Assembly: GCA_022510385.1 (NCBI GenBank)
Contig: JAFLTQ010000005.1
Coordinates: forward strand, 91,969-155,968
Origin: Muribaculaceae bacterium
GTDB lineage: Bacteria; Bacteroidota; Bacteroidia; Bacteroidales; Muribaculaceae
DNA length: 64,000 nt
Direction of reading: 5' to 3'
Positions 1 to 9,134 of this stretch are shown piece by piece. Under the pieces are notes generated by a model. It worked only from the letters and a program-made list of their open reading frames with translations. It was not told where the DNA came from and ran no database searches. The stretch's first letter is position 1, and every line of letters starts with the position of its first letter. The position numbers and the translations under genes are program-made.

Positions 1-1
1 A

Positions 2-106
2 TTCTCAAGCACTCTTATGCTGACTGATGTGCAAGACGACCTCTGCAATGAAATTTGTGACGAACTCGTAAATCTGATTTTCAACGCTACTTTAGGTAAC
101 TGGTAA
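2..106 (+). CDS. lptE: LptE-like LPS assembly lipoprotein, C-terminal end only
   Basis: Only the last 34 codons are inside the window; the frame is open from base 2 to a TAA at 104-106 and the 5' part lies upstream. The tail, ending in IFNATLGNW, resembles the end of Bacteroidetes LptE, the outer-membrane lipoprotein that works with LptD to insert lipopolysaccharide. The next gene starts 4 bases later, so the two are probably co-transcribed. In Bacteroides relatives lptE, a small hypothetical gene and secG follow one another in this order, which supports the call. The fragment is too short for a firm domain assignment. Confidence 0.6.
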   Translation, partial: FSSTLMLTDVQDDLCNEICDELVNLIFNATLGNW

Positions 107-110
107 GTCG

Positions 111-764
111 ATGGATAATCCATATTTCATAGTCCCTCTTGTCGAAGAGTATAAAACTCTTCCCGCAGATTCTCAAAGAGCAAGAGAAATTGCAAAAATC
201 ATCTCTGTCAATATAGGGGATAAGGAGACTCTTTGCAGAATTTTAGGAGACAACTATTTGTCTACCGAAATGTCAGGCGACTTTTCCCGTAATATTAATG
301 AGGCAGGATCCCAACCTTCGGATAGTGATTTGTCACAAGAGGCTCAAAGTATCACCGGAACTCAAGAAGAGATAAAAACATCCTCAGAACTTACTGAAAC
401 TGCAACTTCACAAGAGGACTCTTCCTTTGATACTATAAATGCATTCCTTGATAAGTTCGCCAAGAATATACCCCCCATGGGTTATGTGCCGGAGGATTCA
501 ACAACACCGCCGGAAGAAACTAAGGAGGAGGTTTTAACTGAATCTGAAGTCAAAACTACAGAGAAACCGATAACCGACCCCGCTGAATCTATAAAAGCGG
601 AAAATATCCTGAAAAACCTTATTAAACTTAAAAGATATCAGGAGGCTTTGGAATTTATTAAGACCCAAAATTTGAATAATCCGAAGAAAAGTATTTATTT
701 TGCACACCAAATGCGTTTCATAAAGAAACTGATGGCATTGGAAAATTTTAAAGATAGAAATTAG
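111..764 (+). CDS. Conserved hypothetical protein between lptE and secG, TPR-like C-terminus
   Basis: A 217-residue soluble protein with no signal peptide or membrane segment. The N-terminal ~60 residues look folded, residues ~65-150 are a Ser/Thr/Glu-rich acidic linker that is probably disordered, and residues ~160-215 form a helical segment (KRYQEALEFIKTQ) like a single tetratricopeptide-type repeat. Proteins of this shape occupy the lptE-secG gap in Bacteroidales; their role is unknown. An interaction role in envelope biogenesis is a guess from position only. The ATG at 111 follows the lptE stop by 4 bases. Confidence 0.65.
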   Translation: MDNPYFIVPLVEEYKTLPADSQRAREIAKIISVNIGDKETLCRILGDNYLSTEMSGDFSRNINEAGSQPSDSDLSQEAQSITGTQEEIKTSSELTETATSQEDSSFDTINAFLDKFAKNIPPMGYVPEDSTTPPEETKEEVLTESEVKTTEKPITDPAESIKAENILKNLIKLKRYQEALEFIKTQNLNNPKKSIYFAHQMRFIKKLMALENFKDRN

Positions 765-832
765 CGTCTTTTTTATGCGCTTATTTATATAAATTTCAAA
801 AATCAACAGATTAACCTACAAACAATTTTAAA

Positions 833-1138
833 ATGTATATTTTTCTTAGCATTCTCATCGTCTTGGCATGCGTGTTGCTGATCGGTGCTGTTCTAATTCA
901 GAAATCTAAAGGAGGCGGCTTGGCTTCCGACTATTCTCAAGGCAATCAGTTCTTAGGATACAGAAAGACCACCGACTTTATTGAGAAAGCAACCTGGAGT
1001 TTGGCTGTATTCATCTGCGTTATCAGCATCTTGGCTTCATTCACAATCACCAAGCCATCAGCAAAATCAGCTATTTCTGTGACTCCCGTAGAGACATCAA
1101 TGCCGGCACCAGCACCAATGAGCACTCCGGCGCAGTAA
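833..1138 (+). CDS. secG: Preprotein translocase subunit SecG
   Basis: A 101-residue protein with two membrane helices (residues ~2-20 and ~55-75) separated by a Gly-rich cytoplasmic loop, GGGLASDYS, followed by a Pro/Ala-rich tail. This is the standard SecG plan: a small subunit of the SecYEG channel that helps SecA-driven export. The length is slightly above the family's usual 70-90 residues because of the tail (PAPAPMSTPAQ). It sits 68 bases after the preceding gene and 1 base before the steroid reductase gene, so it likely shares their transcript. Confidence 0.92.
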   Translation: MYIFLSILIVLACVLLIGAVLIQKSKGGGLASDYSQGNQFLGYRKTTDFIEKATWSLAVFICVISILASFTITKPSAKSAISVTPVETSMPAPAPMSTPAQ

Positions 1139-1139
1139 A

Positions 1140-1919
1140 GTGGAACATTTATTTCATACCACAGGATATTATATAATTCTTACTACTATGGCGGTGTTGG
1201 CCGTCATAGTATTTATTGCACTCCATAGAATCACCGCCGGTTATGGTATGATGGGCAACCGGAAATGGGGGCCTACAGTAAACAACCGCCTCGGATGGTT
1301 TATAATGGAGCTCCCTGCTTTTGCATCTATGGTCATATTATGGGCTTTTAGCCCTCGACATGATGCTGCTGCCCCTTGTGTGTTCGCATCTCTCTTCCTG
1401 CTACATTATTTCCAAAGAACTTTCATTTTCCCTTTCCTCATTCGCGGGAAAAACCGGATGCCATGGGCTATAATTCTCATGGGGTTGGTTTTCAACACTA
1501 TCAATGCTTATTTAATTGGAGGATGGATATTCTATATATCCCCTGAATCTCTTTATCAGCCATCCTGGCTCCTTTCTCCTCTCTTTTTCTTAGGAACATT
1601 CATTTTCTTCACAGGAATGGGCATTAACCTCTATTCCGACCATGTGATCAGATCGCTCAGAGCTCCCGGAGACTCGGCCCATTATATCCCCAACAAAGGG
1701 TTCTATAAATATGTGGCTTCTGCCAACTATTTCGGTGAAACTGTAGAATGGGTCGGTTTTGCTATCCTGACTTGGTCGCTACCGGGTCTTGTGTTCGCTA
1801 TGTGGACTTTCGCTAACCTTGCCCCGCGGGCCAGAGCTATACATAAGAAATATTGTGACGAATTCGGTGAGAAATATTCATCTCTAAATCGTCGTTTTAT
1901 TATACCATTTCTTTATTGA
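1140..1919 (+). CDS. Steroid 5-alpha-reductase family protein (3-oxo-5-alpha-steroid 4-dehydrogenase-like)
   Basis: A 259-residue integral membrane protein with about six or seven hydrophobic segments. The C-terminal domain carries the SRD5A pattern: SANYFGE near residues 195-201, then GETVEWVGFA, WSLPG and a final R-R-F-IIPF close like eukaryotic 5-alpha-reductases. Family members reduce the delta4 double bond of 3-oxo-delta4 steroids with NAD(P)H to give the flat 5-alpha (allo) configuration. The start is GTG at 1140, one base after the secG stop. It is followed 8 bases later by an OYE reductase and then an SDR, a combination known from gut Bacteroidales that make allo-bile acids. Substrate (bile acid, steroid hormone or other isoprenoid) is inferred. 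Confidence 0.82.
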   Translation: MEHLFHTTGYYIILTTMAVLAVIVFIALHRITAGYGMMGNRKWGPTVNNRLGWFIMELPAFASMVILWAFSPRHDAAAPCVFASLFLLHYFQRTFIFPFLIRGKNRMPWAIILMGLVFNTINAYLIGGWIFYISPESLYQPSWLLSPLFFLGTFIFFTGMGINLYSDHVIRSLRAPGDSAHYIPNKGFYKYVASANYFGETVEWVGFAILTWSLPGLVFAMWTFANLAPRARAIHKKYCDEFGEKYSSLNRRFIIPFLY

Positions 1920-1927
1920 CTTCCAAG

Positions 1928-3163
1928 ATGGCAGACAAACTCTTCTCCCCGGCTTCCATCGGGCCTGTAACTCTCAGGAACCGTACTATCAGAAGTGCTG
2001 CATTTGAAGGGATGGGAAAGGATAATAACCCAACTCAACAGCTTAAAGATTACCATGTGGCAGTAGCCAAAGGGGGTGTTGGCATGACTACTGTTGCCTA
2101 CGCCGGAATATGCCGATCTGCCCTCTCTTTTGACAGCCAGCTTTGGTTGCGTCCTGAAATCGTGTCATCTTTAAGGGAAATCACTGACGACGTGCATGCA
2201 AATGGAGCTAAAGTATCTATCCAAATCGGTCACTGCGGGAATATGACCCATCGCTCCACTGCCGGTCAGACCCCTGTTGGCGCCTCAACCGGATTTAATC
2301 TCTATTCTCCCACTTTCGTCAGAGGTCTGCGAAAAGATGAACTCAAAGAAATTGCACGCAACTTCGGTGAGGCTGTCAACACCGCACGTGATGCCGGATT
2401 TGACTGTGTGGAAGTACACGCAGGCCACGGTTACCTTATCTCCCAATTCCTTTCTCCATACACCAACCACCGTAGAGATGAATATGGAGGCTCTTTGGAG
2501 AATCGGATGAAATTCATGCATGAATGTATGGAAGAAGTCATGAAAGCCGCCGGCTCCGATATGGGGGTGATTGTGAAAATGAATATGAACGACGGCTTTA
2601 AGTCCGGAATGCAGGAAGAGGAGGCGATCTTAGTTGGGAAAGCTCTCGAAGAAGCGGGAGCACATGCCCTCGTGCTTTCAGGAGGTTTTGTTAGCAAAGC
2701 TCCAATGTATGTGATGCGCGGGGAAATGCCTATACATACCATGACTTATTATATGCCGCAGTGGTGGCTCAAATATTCTGTCAGAATGTTTGGTCGTATG
2801 ATGGTGCCGAAACATGACTTCAAACCTCTTTACTTCCTTGATCAGGCTCGCCTGTTCCGTCGCGAATTGAAACTCCCCCTCGTTTATGTCGGTGGAGTCA
2901 CAAGCCGAAAGGATGCCGATAAAATTATCGATGAAGAAGGGTTTGAATTCCTACAGATGGGTAGGGCTCTTCTTAATGACACTGATTTCGTTAATAAAAT
3001 GAAAAATGATGCTTCCTGTCTCTCGGGATGCGATCATGTAAATTATTGTATCGCCCGAATGTATTCCAAAGACATGGCCTGCTATCAGCATCAGAAAGAT
3101 CTTCCTAAAGGAATTGAGAGAGAAGTCAATAATATCCTGAAGAAGAATGGGAAAAAAGTGTGA
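1928..3163 (+). CDS. Old Yellow Enzyme-family NADH:flavin oxidoreductase, candidate 3-oxo-delta4-steroid (5-beta) reductase
   Basis: A 411-residue FMN TIM-barrel oxidoreductase. Visible family features are the N-terminal LFSPASIGPVTLRNR, the QIGHCG strand, the active-site H-x-x-H region VEVHAGHGYLISQF, the LSPYTNHRRDEYGGSLENR signature, and the phosphate-binding GRALLND near the C-terminus. It lacks the extra FAD/NADPH domain of the larger 2,4-dienoyl-CoA reductase/BaiCD type, but has a Cys-rich tail (CLSGCDHVNYC) that could hold a metal or cluster. Beside a 5-alpha-reductase it is most simply a 5-beta-type or delta4/delta6 reductase acting on 3-oxo bile acids. ATG 1928 is preferred over an in-frame TTG at 1916. 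Its 3' end overlaps the next gene by 17 bases. Confidence 0.8.
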   Translation: MADKLFSPASIGPVTLRNRTIRSAAFEGMGKDNNPTQQLKDYHVAVAKGGVGMTTVAYAGICRSALSFDSQLWLRPEIVSSLREITDDVHANGAKVSIQIGHCGNMTHRSTAGQTPVGASTGFNLYSPTFVRGLRKDELKEIARNFGEAVNTARDAGFDCVEVHAGHGYLISQFLSPYTNHRRDEYGGSLENRMKFMHECMEEVMKAAGSDMGVIVKMNMNDGFKSGMQEEEAILVGKALEEAGAHALVLSGGFVSKAPMYVMRGEMPIHTMTYYMPQWWLKYSVRMFGRMMVPKHDFKPLYFLDQARLFRRELKLPLVYVGGVTSRKDADKIIDEEGFEFLQMGRALLNDTDFVNKMKNDASCLSGCDHVNYCIARMYSKDMACYQHQKDLPKGIEREVNNILKKNGKKV

Positions 3164-3965
3164 CCTTAAGAACCACACAGCTCTTGTGACCGGCGGTGCA
3201 GGCGGTATCGGACTCGAATTTTCCAAAGTTTTGGCAAAAATGGGTGCCGATATTATTATTCTTGATCTGAATTCAGAACGACTCGAGGAGGCTAAAAAAA
3301 TCATTTCGGAAACAGCACTGCCAAATCAAGTCAATATCTCTACTTTTAAAGCCGACCTTACCTCTGACTCTATAGTGGAGGATATCGAATCCTTCTGTCG
3401 GAAAAATGATTTAGACCCTGACATTTTAATAAACAATGCCGGGATTTTCTCATTCAAACCCATAATCGATACAGAAACACGCAAAATTGAGACATTCCTG
3501 AATCTTCACGTCAGGGCTGTGACACTTCTTTCGCAATGGTTTGCATCCCGACGAAAAGAGAAAAGAAACGGATGGATGCTCAATATGAGCTCTATGTCTT
3601 GCTGGATGCCCATGCCGGGACTCGCTATGTATGCCTCCACTAAATCTTATATCAGAGTCTTTACTCGTTCTCTTCATTATGAAATGAAAGAGTTTGGCGT
3701 AGGGGTCACGGTGGCTTGTCCGGGAGGGATAGCAACCGATCTCTTCGGCCTCCCTGAAAAATGGAAACGTTTCGCAGTTGCCATCGGTGTGCTTCAGACT
3801 CCCGAGACTTTCGCAAGAAAAGCTGTCAATAAGATGCTCAAAAAAAGGAAGCAATACATAAACGGATGGCTCAACCGCTTTTCAATTTTCTTTGTGGGAA
3901 TACTCCCCACCTCGGCGAGAATGTTAGTGAAAAAGCAATTGCTGGATAAAGGGATAACCCGGTGA
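3147..3965 (+). CDS. Short-chain dehydrogenase/reductase, candidate 3-hydroxysteroid dehydrogenase
   Basis: A 272-residue classical SDR. It has the Rossmann TGGAGGIG motif (residues 15-22), an acidic residue after the second strand (D40, which favours NAD(H) over NADP(H)), NNAG at 96-99, and the catalytic Ser149-Tyr162-x3-Lys166 set. After residue ~220 there is a basic, hydrophobic extension resembling the C-terminus of 17-beta-HSD12/steroid-type SDRs that associate with membranes. Position directly after two steroid-type double-bond reductases suggests it oxidises or reduces the 3-position (3-oxo/3-hydroxy), with alpha or beta stereochemistry not decidable here. It overlaps the upstream gene by 17 bases and the downstream one by 4 (GTGA). 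Confidence 0.8.
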   Translation: MGKKCDLKNHTALVTGGAGGIGLEFSKVLAKMGADIIILDLNSERLEEAKKIISETALPNQVNISTFKADLTSDSIVEDIESFCRKNDLDPDILINNAGIFSFKPIIDTETRKIETFLNLHVRAVTLLSQWFASRRKEKRNGWMLNMSSMSCWMPMPGLAMYASTKSYIRVFTRSLHYEMKEFGVGVTVACPGGIATDLFGLPEKWKRFAVAIGVLQTPETFARKAVNKMLKKRKQYINGWLNRFSIFFVGILPTSARMLVKKQLLDKGITR

Positions 3966-6900
3966 AAAAAAATCTTTTAGAGATATCATCATGGGTTACC
4001 TTTATGGTATCCCTGATTTTTTATTGGGTCACAGTTGATCCGGGTATCTCTTATTGGGATTGTCCGGAATATGCCACGGTGGCCTCTTTTATGGAGGTGG
4101 GACATCCTCCCGGGAATCCTATATGGATGTTGGTTATGCGAGTAGCCACAATCCCCTTCCCTTTGGAACTACATCCTTTGGTCATAAACCTATGCAGCGG
4201 CCTTTTTATGGCTTTTGCAGCCTTTTTTCTATGCCGGGTGATATTCGTGCCCGTTGCGTTGTTCTTTTTACGCCACAGAGCCTCATTTAAGGCAAAATAT
4301 AAGAATCTACAAAATCTTTGCTACTCTTTGGCAGGAATCGTTGCTGCCGGTGCATCTCTCTGTTTCTCTCTTTGTGACTCAGCCTGGTTTTCTGCCGTTG
4401 AAGCTGAGGTGTATGCTCTGTCAACTTTCCTGTCGGCTCTCTCGCTTTGGATTTTGACTCTTTGGTGTCTCGCCAATTCGCAAGGAAGAAAAATCAAGCT
4501 CATAATCCTCCTGGCATATATTTCGGGAATATCTCTGGGCGTGCATCAGTTAAACCTTCTCCTGATTCCATTATTTACACTGGTTATTTTTTATCACAAT
4601 CACCCCCGGAAAGTCAACCCAGGCATTCCCCTCCTGATTTTTATAATTTCTGTTGCAGGAGTCGGCCTCATTCTATGGGCATTTATGCCCGGCTTGCTCT
4701 TCGGGGCACAAGCATTTGAGCTTTGGAGCGTAAATGCCTTGAATATGCCATATCATTCCGGTATCATTATCTTTTGCTCCCTTCTTTTTATCCTTTTCCT
4801 CATACTTGTGACAGGTTTGAGTAACGCTCCGATTCATGCCGGAAACTTGAAAAGGCTTACCTTGATAAGAAGAAGTTATATTGGCATATGGATGGTCGGG
4901 TTCCTCATTTTGGGATTCTCATCTTTTGGAATAATATTAATAAGAGGGATTGCAGCCCCTCCTATGAATCAAGGAAATGTGGATAATATTTTCGCGCTCG
5001 CATCATATATAAACCGCGATCAATATCCCTCAAATCCTCTTTTTTATGGAGCGACTCCCTATTCTCGTCCTCTATTCAAAGAAACTTTCCAAGATAGCAC
5101 TCCTCGCTATGTGTATTATCTGCTTGAAAAAAGGAAAGGGAACTATGCTCCGTTCATTTATGAAGGGGTTTTGAATCATCGTAGCGGAATGTTAAGCCGC
5201 GAAGACTCTTCAAAGAATGACGCAATTATAAAAAAGGGGAAAGGGTATATTCTTACAGACTATAACTTCCGGCAGAAAACCACCCCCGAGCTTAATATGT
5301 GGTTTCCGCGAATCACATCGCGGCGACAGGCAGACAAACTTGCATATATGGATTGGGCTGATATGTCGGAGGAAAATATGCTCTACATTCCTGTTTCAGA
5401 AACGGTCGATTCCATCGGCAATTTTCAACCTAAATTAGATGACAAGGGGTTGCGAACTCCCGTTTATTCTTATCGACCCACTTATTGGCAAAATCTCCGT
5501 TTTTTTATCTCTTATCAGTCATACTATATGTTTTTCAGATATCTTTTCTGGAATTTCATCGGGCGTCAGAATGATTATCATTCAATGGGAGAAATAGAAC
5601 ATGGGAATTTCTTGACGGGTATAAATTGGATAGACAGTTCCCTTCTCGGCTCAACTGATAAGACACCCTCGGAAATAGGGGAAGAAAACCCCGGAAGAAA
5701 CAGATACTTCGGACTTCCTTTCCTCATAGGATTGATTGGCATCTTCTGGTTGCTCATCGCCGGAAGAAAGGAACGTAGATACCTCAGCTTGATCTTGTGT
5801 ATTTTTGTTATGACAGGATTGGCTATCGTGGCTTATCTAAACCAAAGTCCGGGAGAACCTCGTGAAAGAGACTATACATTCTTAGTCTCCTACATGGCTT
5901 TTATAATGTGGATTGCTGCCGGATTTGTAGCATTAACACGTGTTTTCGCAAAATACTTTCATGCAAAACTATTGATTGCCATTATTTCTCTAATAAGTTT
6001 CGGTCTTCCCGCTCTCATGGCTTCTGAAAATTTCGATGACCATGACCGTAGAAACAGGTTTGAACCTGCTTTTTTCGCCTCCACATATTTAGATTTTGAA
6101 ATCCCTTCTATCATATTCTCTTATGGGGATAACTCCTCCTTCCCTTTATGGTTTCTCTCGGAACAAAGATATAACCGGGATTTCAAATCACAGGAAAATT
6201 ACTCACAGTATCATATCCCTGTGGATATTTCCTATCTTTCTCTCCCCGGTTATGTGGAAAATTTGAAAAAACAAGGAGAACGTGGCATCAAAACTTTAGC
6301 ACCTACTTCCCAAATTGCTTACGGGGCTCTTTTGATAACTCATATTCCCCACGACTCAGTGTCAGCTCCTCTACCATTATCAGATGCTCTTCGGAAATTC
6401 TACTCCGGGGTAAATCTAAACGGCTCTTTAGCCGGTAATCCTGAATTTCCGTCATCAAAAATTATAATAACCTCCTCACAAACAGATTCTCTTGTGATTT
6501 CCTTACGAGACTTAACCGGAGGGAGTTCTTTTCTGACCTTCAAACAACTGATGCAACTCGATATTCTTGCAACTCAGTTAGAATCTCTCAACCCTAAGGC
6601 ATTATATTACCCATATCTTTTAGAACATAGTTTCTATAAAGGTCTTTCCTCAGCTCTTACACCGACTGCCTTCGGATATCTATATGCCCCTTGGCTTTCA
6701 GAAGAGGATCTTTCTCTCATTCTAAAAAATTCTGTGGAAAGAGAACTTTTGAAACTTGAAACTGTCAATAAAGAGAACCATTACAGAGACCCCATTATAG
6801 CCGACAGAATCAGCCGATATCGCAGTGAATTGATCATCGCTGCCAAACAGTTGCTTGATACAGGATATCCCGAGTTAAGTTTTCAAATTGTAGATAGAAT

Positions 6901-7261
6901 AATGGAAATTTTCCCTTACGAAAAGATTTATCCCGGCACTATTACTTTAGGCGACACTACTTTCTATGAGGGTAAAGAGATGTCAAAACTTCTTGGGAAT
7001 CTCCTGGATTTCATTGACTCTCCTATGAGGGATTCTTTATATTCGGAGCGTAGTGCTAATGAGAGTATTATTGGAAATAGGGCTGCTGGAGCCGGTGATG
7101 ATGACAGATTCGAAATTTATTCTCTGAGAAAAAACAGAATAGATTCTTTGATGGAATCACGCCGGAAGGAATGGATGAGATATTATCACTCTCTGTCACC
7201 TTCGCAGCGTAAGAGTATCTCCAACCGGTCAAAACATATCTTATCTCCCCGATACCATTGA
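3962..7261 (+). CDS. GT117/DUF2723 family membrane protein, putative protein O-glycosyltransferase-like
   Basis: A 1099-residue protein with ~12 membrane helices in the N-terminal 650 residues and a large C-terminal soluble part. The N-terminus holds the family signature: an acidic pair in YWDCPEY (residues ~32-38) and VGHPPGNP (~47-54), as in GT-C fold mannosyltransferase-like enzymes with a lipid-linked sugar donor. Length matches the Bacteroidetes family (~1000-1100). The translational overlap with the SDR gene through GTGA suggests co-expression, but no functional link to steroid chemistry is evident. Acceptor and sugar are unknown. No terminator is obvious in the 115 bases that follow. 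Confidence 0.85.
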   Translation: MKKNLLEISSWVTFMVSLIFYWVTVDPGISYWDCPEYATVASFMEVGHPPGNPIWMLVMRVATIPFPLELHPLVINLCSGLFMAFAAFFLCRVIFVPVALFFLRHRASFKAKYKNLQNLCYSLAGIVAAGASLCFSLCDSAWFSAVEAEVYALSTFLSALSLWILTLWCLANSQGRKIKLIILLAYISGISLGVHQLNLLLIPLFTLVIFYHNHPRKVNPGIPLLIFIISVAGVGLILWAFMPGLLFGAQAFELWSVNALNMPYHSGIIIFCSLLFILFLILVTGLSNAPIHAGNLKRLTLIRRSYIGIWMVGFLILGFSSFGIILIRGIAAPPMNQGNVDNIFALASYINRDQYPSNPLFYGATPYSRPLFKETFQDSTPRYVYYLLEKRKGNYAPFIYEGVLNHRSGMLSREDSSKNDAIIKKGKGYILTDYNFRQKTTPELNMWFPRITSRRQADKLAYMDWADMSEENMLYIPVSETVDSIGNFQPKLDDKGLRTPVYSYRPTYWQNLRFFISYQSYYMFFRYLFWNFIGRQNDYHSMGEIEHGNFLTGINWIDSSLLGSTDKTPSEIGEENPGRNRYFGLPFLIGLIGIFWLLIAGRKERRYLSLILCIFVMTGLAIVAYLNQSPGEPRERDYTFLVSYMAFIMWIAAGFVALTRVFAKYFHAKLLIAIISLISFGLPALMASENFDDHDRRNRFEPAFFASTYLDFEIPSIIFSYGDNSSFPLWFLSEQRYNRDFKSQENYSQYHIPVDISYLSLPGYVENLKKQGERGIKTLAPTSQIAYGALLITHIPHDSVSAPLPLSDALRKFYSGVNLNGSLAGNPEFPSSKIIITSSQTDSLVISLRDLTGGSSFLTFKQLMQLDILATQLESLNPKALYYPYLLEHSFYKGLSSALTPTAFGYLYAPWLSEEDLSLILKNSVERELLKLETVNKENHYRDPIIADRISRYRSELIIAAKQLLDTGYPELSFQIVDRIMEIFPYEKIYPGTITLGDTTFYEGKEMSKLLGNLLDFIDSPMRDSLYSERSANESIIGNRAAGAGDDDRFEIYSLRKNRIDSLMESRRKEWMRYYHSLSPSQRKSISNRSKHILSPRYH

Positions 7262-7376
7262 TAATCAACCTCATCGACATAATGACAATAAGAGACTATT
7301 CCTAAATTTTAATCCTCATTATCCCTTAATTAGATATTTTATTTAATTTTACACTTAAGAATTAATATTAAGAGCT

Positions 7377-7928
7377 ATGATTATATTCGTGGTAGGATAT
7401 ATGGCTTCCGGGAAAACTACCTTTGGACGTGCTCTTGCTGAAAAGCTTGGAGTAAATTTTATAGATCTTGATCAATATATAGAAGAGACTTCAGGCGCCA
7501 AAATTCCCGAAATCTTTAAAGAGAAGGGGGAGGCCGGCTTCCGTGAACTTGAAAAAGAAATGCTCCATTCTTCTGTAGAGAATGCCGGAAATTCCGTTAT
7601 TGCCTGCGGAGGAGGCACTCCTTGCTATTTTGACAACATGGAGTTCCTAAACAATAATGGAATAACCGTATTTTTAGAAGCATCGACCCCTGTTTTGATT
7701 TCACGCCTTCAGGCAGAAAACCAATCTCGCCCGTTAATGGCTGACAAAACAGATGATGAGATTCAAGAAAAGGTCTTGACGCAATTGTGTGAGCGTCTCC
7801 CCTTCTATATGGAATCAAAACTGAAATGGCATGGAGATGACCTTGAAACTCCGGAAGAGATAGAAACTAACGTCTCCAATTTTATATCAACCTACCCCTC
7901 TCTCTTCAGAGACTTGGGAACACTCTGA
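7377..7928 (+). CDS. aroK: Shikimate kinase
   Basis: A 183-residue P-loop kinase that phosphorylates shikimate at the 3-OH with ATP in the chorismate pathway. Visible elements are the Walker A motif GYMASGKTTFG (residues 7-17), the DLDQYIEE acidic shikimate-binding strand (~31-38), GEAGFRELE with the conserved Arg, the Walker B-like CGGGTPC, and the lid Arg in SRPLM. Size is normal. It starts 115 bases after the GT117 gene; a TAATTTTA box near 7335 is a weak -7 candidate. It converges on the minus-strand glycosyltransferase. Confidence 0.93.
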   Translation: MIIFVVGYMASGKTTFGRALAEKLGVNFIDLDQYIEETSGAKIPEIFKEKGEAGFRELEKEMLHSSVENAGNSVIACGGGTPCYFDNMEFLNNNGITVFLEASTPVLISRLQAENQSRPLMADKTDDEIQEKVLTQLCERLPFYMESKLKWHGDDLETPEEIETNVSNFISTYPSLFRDLGTL

Positions 7929-7978
7929 ATTTCATCTGCAAATCATCCCAAAAGGCTGAGAATCAGGACAGACTGCAT

Positions 7979-9091
7979 TTACAACACTTTCTGATAAACT
8001 TCAGTGAGAGGATTGATAAAATGGAGCCATGAAAGGCGTCCCATATAAGTCCGGAAGGCATTCTCGCCCATCTTTAATCTTAAATCCGGATTGTCTGCCA
8101 ATTTCTTAATATTTTCTGCAAGGAATGAAGGATTTGCCGGAGGAGTCAGAAATCCTTCCCATCCATCGGTGATATATTCAGGTTGAGCACCATTGGAAGA
8201 GCATACCTGCGGTCTCCCGGCTATCATATACTCAATATTTGAGAGTCCGAAAGCCTCCTCTTGAGTTGAGGGCAAGACTCCGAAATCTGATTCTTTAATC
8301 AACGGCAAAGGGTCATTGGTGTGTTTATGCCAGTCAATAAGGTCCATCACACCACGTGTTATGGCACGATGTCTAATTTTATCCATATAATCCGGAGTGC
8401 CGCTCCCTACAATCCTCAATCTAATACGCCTTTCTTTCAAAATTGCCAAAGCATCTATCAGCGTTTCAAGTCCTTTCCCGGCACGCAAAGGTCCATGGAA
8501 CATTGCCGTCAACGGACGGTTGGCCGATGGGGGCGAATAATCTTGTGAAGGGATATTCAGACTATTATGGATTACTATCAATTTTTCTGGATTTATCGGC
8601 ATTATCTTGTTATGCCACGTTGAAACAAAGCGGTCGCGTGCAGCCCGGGATACAAATATCAGTGCATCCAGATTCTTATACAATAGTCTTAAAAGCCAGG
8701 AATCGACTGCCCGACGAATCTTATGTCGAGACATTATGAGCCTGACATCCTTTTTCCCCGATAATTTACGAGCTGCTAATGCTGTAAAAAGATTCCTGAA
8801 TCCATGGGTATGAATTATCACATTTCCGGGAATTTCTTTCAATTTATGTGATAAGATCCTAATCGATGTATAATCGGTGAAACCCTGAAGCGGTGCATGA
8901 AACAGTCTTATACCTGCCTTTTCGAATAGATTGTCCACCGCTTTGGCATCTCTTGTAAGAGCCCAAACGTTCCATCCTTTGGAATCAAAATGTCGACAGA
9001 TGTCAAGAGCATACCGGGGGATACCGGCCCAGCGATTATCCCCCACAATGTGTATCAGTGTGGGTTGGGGTGTATTCACTCTTTCAGCCAA
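7979..9091 (-). CDS. Glycosyltransferase family 4 (GT-B) protein
   Basis: A 370-residue cytoplasmic GT-B enzyme. The N-terminal acceptor domain begins with HIVGDNRWAGIPRYALDI, with the glycine loop typical of GT4. The C-terminal donor domain shows FHGPLRAGKGLETLIDAL, LRIVGSG, and the E-x7-E motif in EEAFGLSNIEY (residues ~272-282) that contacts the nucleotide sugar. The fold predicts a retaining transferase using a UDP- or GDP-sugar for cell-surface glycan. Acceptor and sugar are not predictable, and there are no other glycan genes nearby. It lies 43 bases downstream of the PNT-like gene on the same strand and may share its promoter. Confidence 0.82.
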   Translation of the reverse strand: MAERVNTPQPTLIHIVGDNRWAGIPRYALDICRHFDSKGWNVWALTRDAKAVDNLFEKAGIRLFHAPLQGFTDYTSIRILSHKLKEIPGNVIIHTHGFRNLFTALAARKLSGKKDVRLIMSRHKIRRAVDSWLLRLLYKNLDALIFVSRAARDRFVSTWHNKIMPINPEKLIVIHNSLNIPSQDYSPPSANRPLTAMFHGPLRAGKGLETLIDALAILKERRIRLRIVGSGTPDYMDKIRHRAITRGVMDLIDWHKHTNDPLPLIKESDFGVLPSTQEEAFGLSNIEYMIAGRPQVCSSNGAQPEYITDGWEGFLTPPANPSFLAENIKKLADNPDLRLKMGENAFRTYMGRLSWLHFINPLTEVYQKVL

Positions 9092-9134
9092 TATTCCTAT
9101 ATCCGGTTTCAGCTAAATTTCAGTAGTTGAGCTG

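Noticed and set aside
3962..7261. GT117 protein as part of bile-acid chemistry
   Set aside because: The 4-base overlap suggests co-expression, but its GT-C-like motifs point to glycosylation; no evidence for a steroid acceptor.
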